43,584 nt of DNA, taken from Bacteroidota bacterium (lineage in GTDB: Bacteria > Bacteroidota > Ignavibacteria > Ignavibacteriales > Ignavibacteriaceae). The notes below the pieces were generated by a model. The model made no database searches. It saw nothing but the letters and a program-made list of their open reading frames with translations, and was not told where the DNA came from. The DNA is taken from NCBI GenBank assembly GCA_023475265.1, contig JAMCWE010000254.1, positions 1 to 43,584 on the forward strand, written 5' to 3'. Below are positions 42,597-43,584 of this stretch, one piece after another. A program made the translations under genes and the position numbers. Numbering within the stretch: the stretch's first letter is position 1; each line of letters begins with the position of its first letter.

Positions 42597-43262
42597 TCAT
42601 TTCCCGATTAAAGTATTTTGTTGAGCAGCTTTAGCAACATTGTTTTCGCGCCCTGCTAATAAATCGAAACGAACAATTAAATTTTTATTTGCGCGTATAA
42701 GCCCGAAGAAATGTGTAGGAGGAACAATCCCATAATCAAGCATTGATAGAGGGATACCGCCAAGCAATCTAAAATTACCGTTATGAAGTTTTTCAACTTT
42801 GAATTTTATATCAACAACATTTTTTTCTCCGGCAATATATAATGTTCCGTGAGTTTGCATTGAGAACCAATTTGTTGAATCAGGCCTGGATGAAAGATGA
42901 GCTTCGATTAATTCATATTTAATATCCGGGAATTTATCCGCCTTCATTGCATTGTACATATCTTCATTCATCATGTCTTTTCCGCAGTCTAAGGTATGAA
43001 CCAAAACAGTAACAACAACTTTATCCTTCTTTAATGTGCCCGGATTTAATTTCTGATCATTGAAAATTTCAGCAAAACCGTTTACTTGATGAGTGGAACA
43101 AGTGAACTCGTCAATATTCGAAGTTCCTTCAAACCAAAGCTTGCTGCCGGGTAATGTTACATAGCGGATTTTGCTGGTGTCCTGTGCTTTTACCAAACTA
43201 AAGAATGGGACGAAAATAATAACAATAGAAAAGTGAGTTATTATTTTTTTATTTAATTTCAT
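42597..43262 (-). CDS. YceI-family secreted lipid-binding-type protein
   Basis: A 221-residue protein with a signal peptide (about 1-26, ending VKAQ). The mature part follows the YceI pattern: YVTLPGSKLWFEGTSNIDEFTCSTHQVNGFAEIFND, VTVLVHTLDCGKDMMNEDMYNAMKADKFPDIKYELI, THGTLYIAGEKNVVDIKFKVEK and IPLSMLDYGIVPPTHFFGLIRANKNLIVRFDL. The fold is a lipocalin-like barrel that binds isoprenoid-type lipids in characterised members. Two cysteines (in FTCST and LDCGKD) are present. It is a single gene flanked by repeat-rich sequence on both sides. Confidence 0.9.
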   Translation of the reverse strand: MKLNKKIITHFSIVIIFVPFFSLVKAQDTSKIRYVTLPGSKLWFEGTSNIDEFTCSTHQVNGFAEIFNDQKLNPGTLKKDKVVVTVLVHTLDCGKDMMNEDMYNAMKADKFPDIKYELIEAHLSSRPDSTNWFSMQTHGTLYIAGEKNVVDIKFKVEKLHNGNFRLLGGIPLSMLDYGIVPPTHFFGLIRANKNLIVRFDLLAGRENNVAKAAQQNTLIGK

Positions 43263-43486
43263 TTGCTCTGAGCAAAGATTAAGTTATTAAAATTATTTTA
43301 ATCTAAATCGTTTGTAAAAAAAATAAATATAATTTATTTGAAGAATAGTGCTGTCGGTAACTTTCAGAAAGGAACTTATACTTTTAAAACCCGTTGTTCG
43401 AAACTAAAAACAGTTGTGCAAAGAAGTTGGCTTAAAAGTTGTTTAAAGATGGTTGCAAAATCACTTACAACAACTAGGAACTTACA
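43263..43486. other. Non-coding stretch with weak short-period repeats
   Basis: The part from about 43355 to 43480 contains many variants of AAAG.AGTTG.C at 12-14 base spacing (GTTGTTC, GTTGTGC, GTTGGC, GTTGTTT, GTTGC at 43393, 43413, 43426, 43438 and 43452). The spacing is irregular and may be chance in AT-rich DNA. It should also hold promoters for the two divergent flanking genes. Confidence 0.35.
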
Positions 43487-43584
43487 ATGCACAACATTAA
43501 AAAAACTTTCGATAAAATTTATATGATTATTAGAAATTTACTAAAAGATTCAGTTGATAAAAACGGTAATTTCCACAAAGTTGG
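43487..43584 (+). CDS. Unidentified protein, N-terminal part only (runs off the right edge)
   Basis: An open frame of 32 codons to the window end, starting MHNIKKTFDKIYMIIRNLL and continuing KDSVDKNGNFHKV. An AGGA box lies seven bases before the ATG. No signal peptide is obvious and the family cannot be told from this much. It may also be chance, but the start context is good. Confidence 0.4.
   Translation, partial: MHNIKKTFDKIYMIIRNLLKDSVDKNGNFHKV

Noticed and set aside
43338-43526. Plus-strand 62-codon ORF at the right end
   Set aside because: It begins at a non-ATG codon without a ribosome-binding site, has no recognisable features and conflicts with the better-supported start at 43487.

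Overview
The window looks like a stretch of chromosome from an AT-rich member of the Bacteroidota/Chlorobi side of the tree, most likely an Ignavibacteria-type organism. Supporting signs are many lipoproteins and outer-membrane biogenesis factors, a CoaBC with Bacteroidota-like active-site substitutions, an Mrp without the CxxC pair, and real Shine-Dalgarno sequences before many genes (unlike most Bacteroidia). This placement is inference; no rRNA or tRNA gene was found to confirm it.

Layout. (1) 1-15990, all minus strand: a housekeeping block. In transcription order it holds an unidentified TonB-like N-terminal protein, rplM-rpsI, rpsB-tsf (ending in a terminator), pyrH, frr (ending in a terminator), an L,D-transpeptidase-fold protein with a lipoprotein, a BamA/TamA-type outer-membrane protein, yicC-gmk-rpoZ-coaBC, a family-4 uracil-DNA glycosylase-dnaB-DUF1460 amidase-like group, an NTF2-like secreted protein and a partial gene at the window edge. 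(2) 16186-27113, all plus: sugar epimerase, deoxyhypusine-synthase-like protein, ppk1, a Mg2+-type P-ATPase followed closely by a PTS-IIA protein and preceded by an unusual leader with two short ORFs, then mrp, an NFU-type scaffold and an AI-2E family permease. (3) 27114-27813: a non-coding region with a six-unit 21-bp degenerate tandem array, a run of hairpins that looks like a structured RNA, and a 32-codon ORF. (4) 27814-36378, minus: metG, three parvulin-type periplasmic foldases, a MoxR ATPase and two tandem paralogous lipoproteins. (5) 36861-41759, plus: a LiaF-like membrane protein with a LytS/LytTR two-component pair, a hicBA toxin-antitoxin pair and an acylating aldehyde dehydrogenase with a microcompartment-type C-terminal tail. 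(6) 41760-43584: a repeat-rich region (MITE-like inverted repeats, a nine-unit 21-bp array), a YceI protein on the minus strand and the start of a gene at the right edge.

The best candidates for undescribed biology are the leader of the Mg2+ ATPase (an acidic/proline peptide ORF, then a helix that can hide a perfect Shine-Dalgarno of a second short ORF), the array-plus-structured-RNA region at 27344-27817, and two unrelated-sequence arrays with the same 21-bp period. Apparent ORFs across the second array are by-products of the 21-bp period. All functional statements come from reading motifs; no database search was possible.
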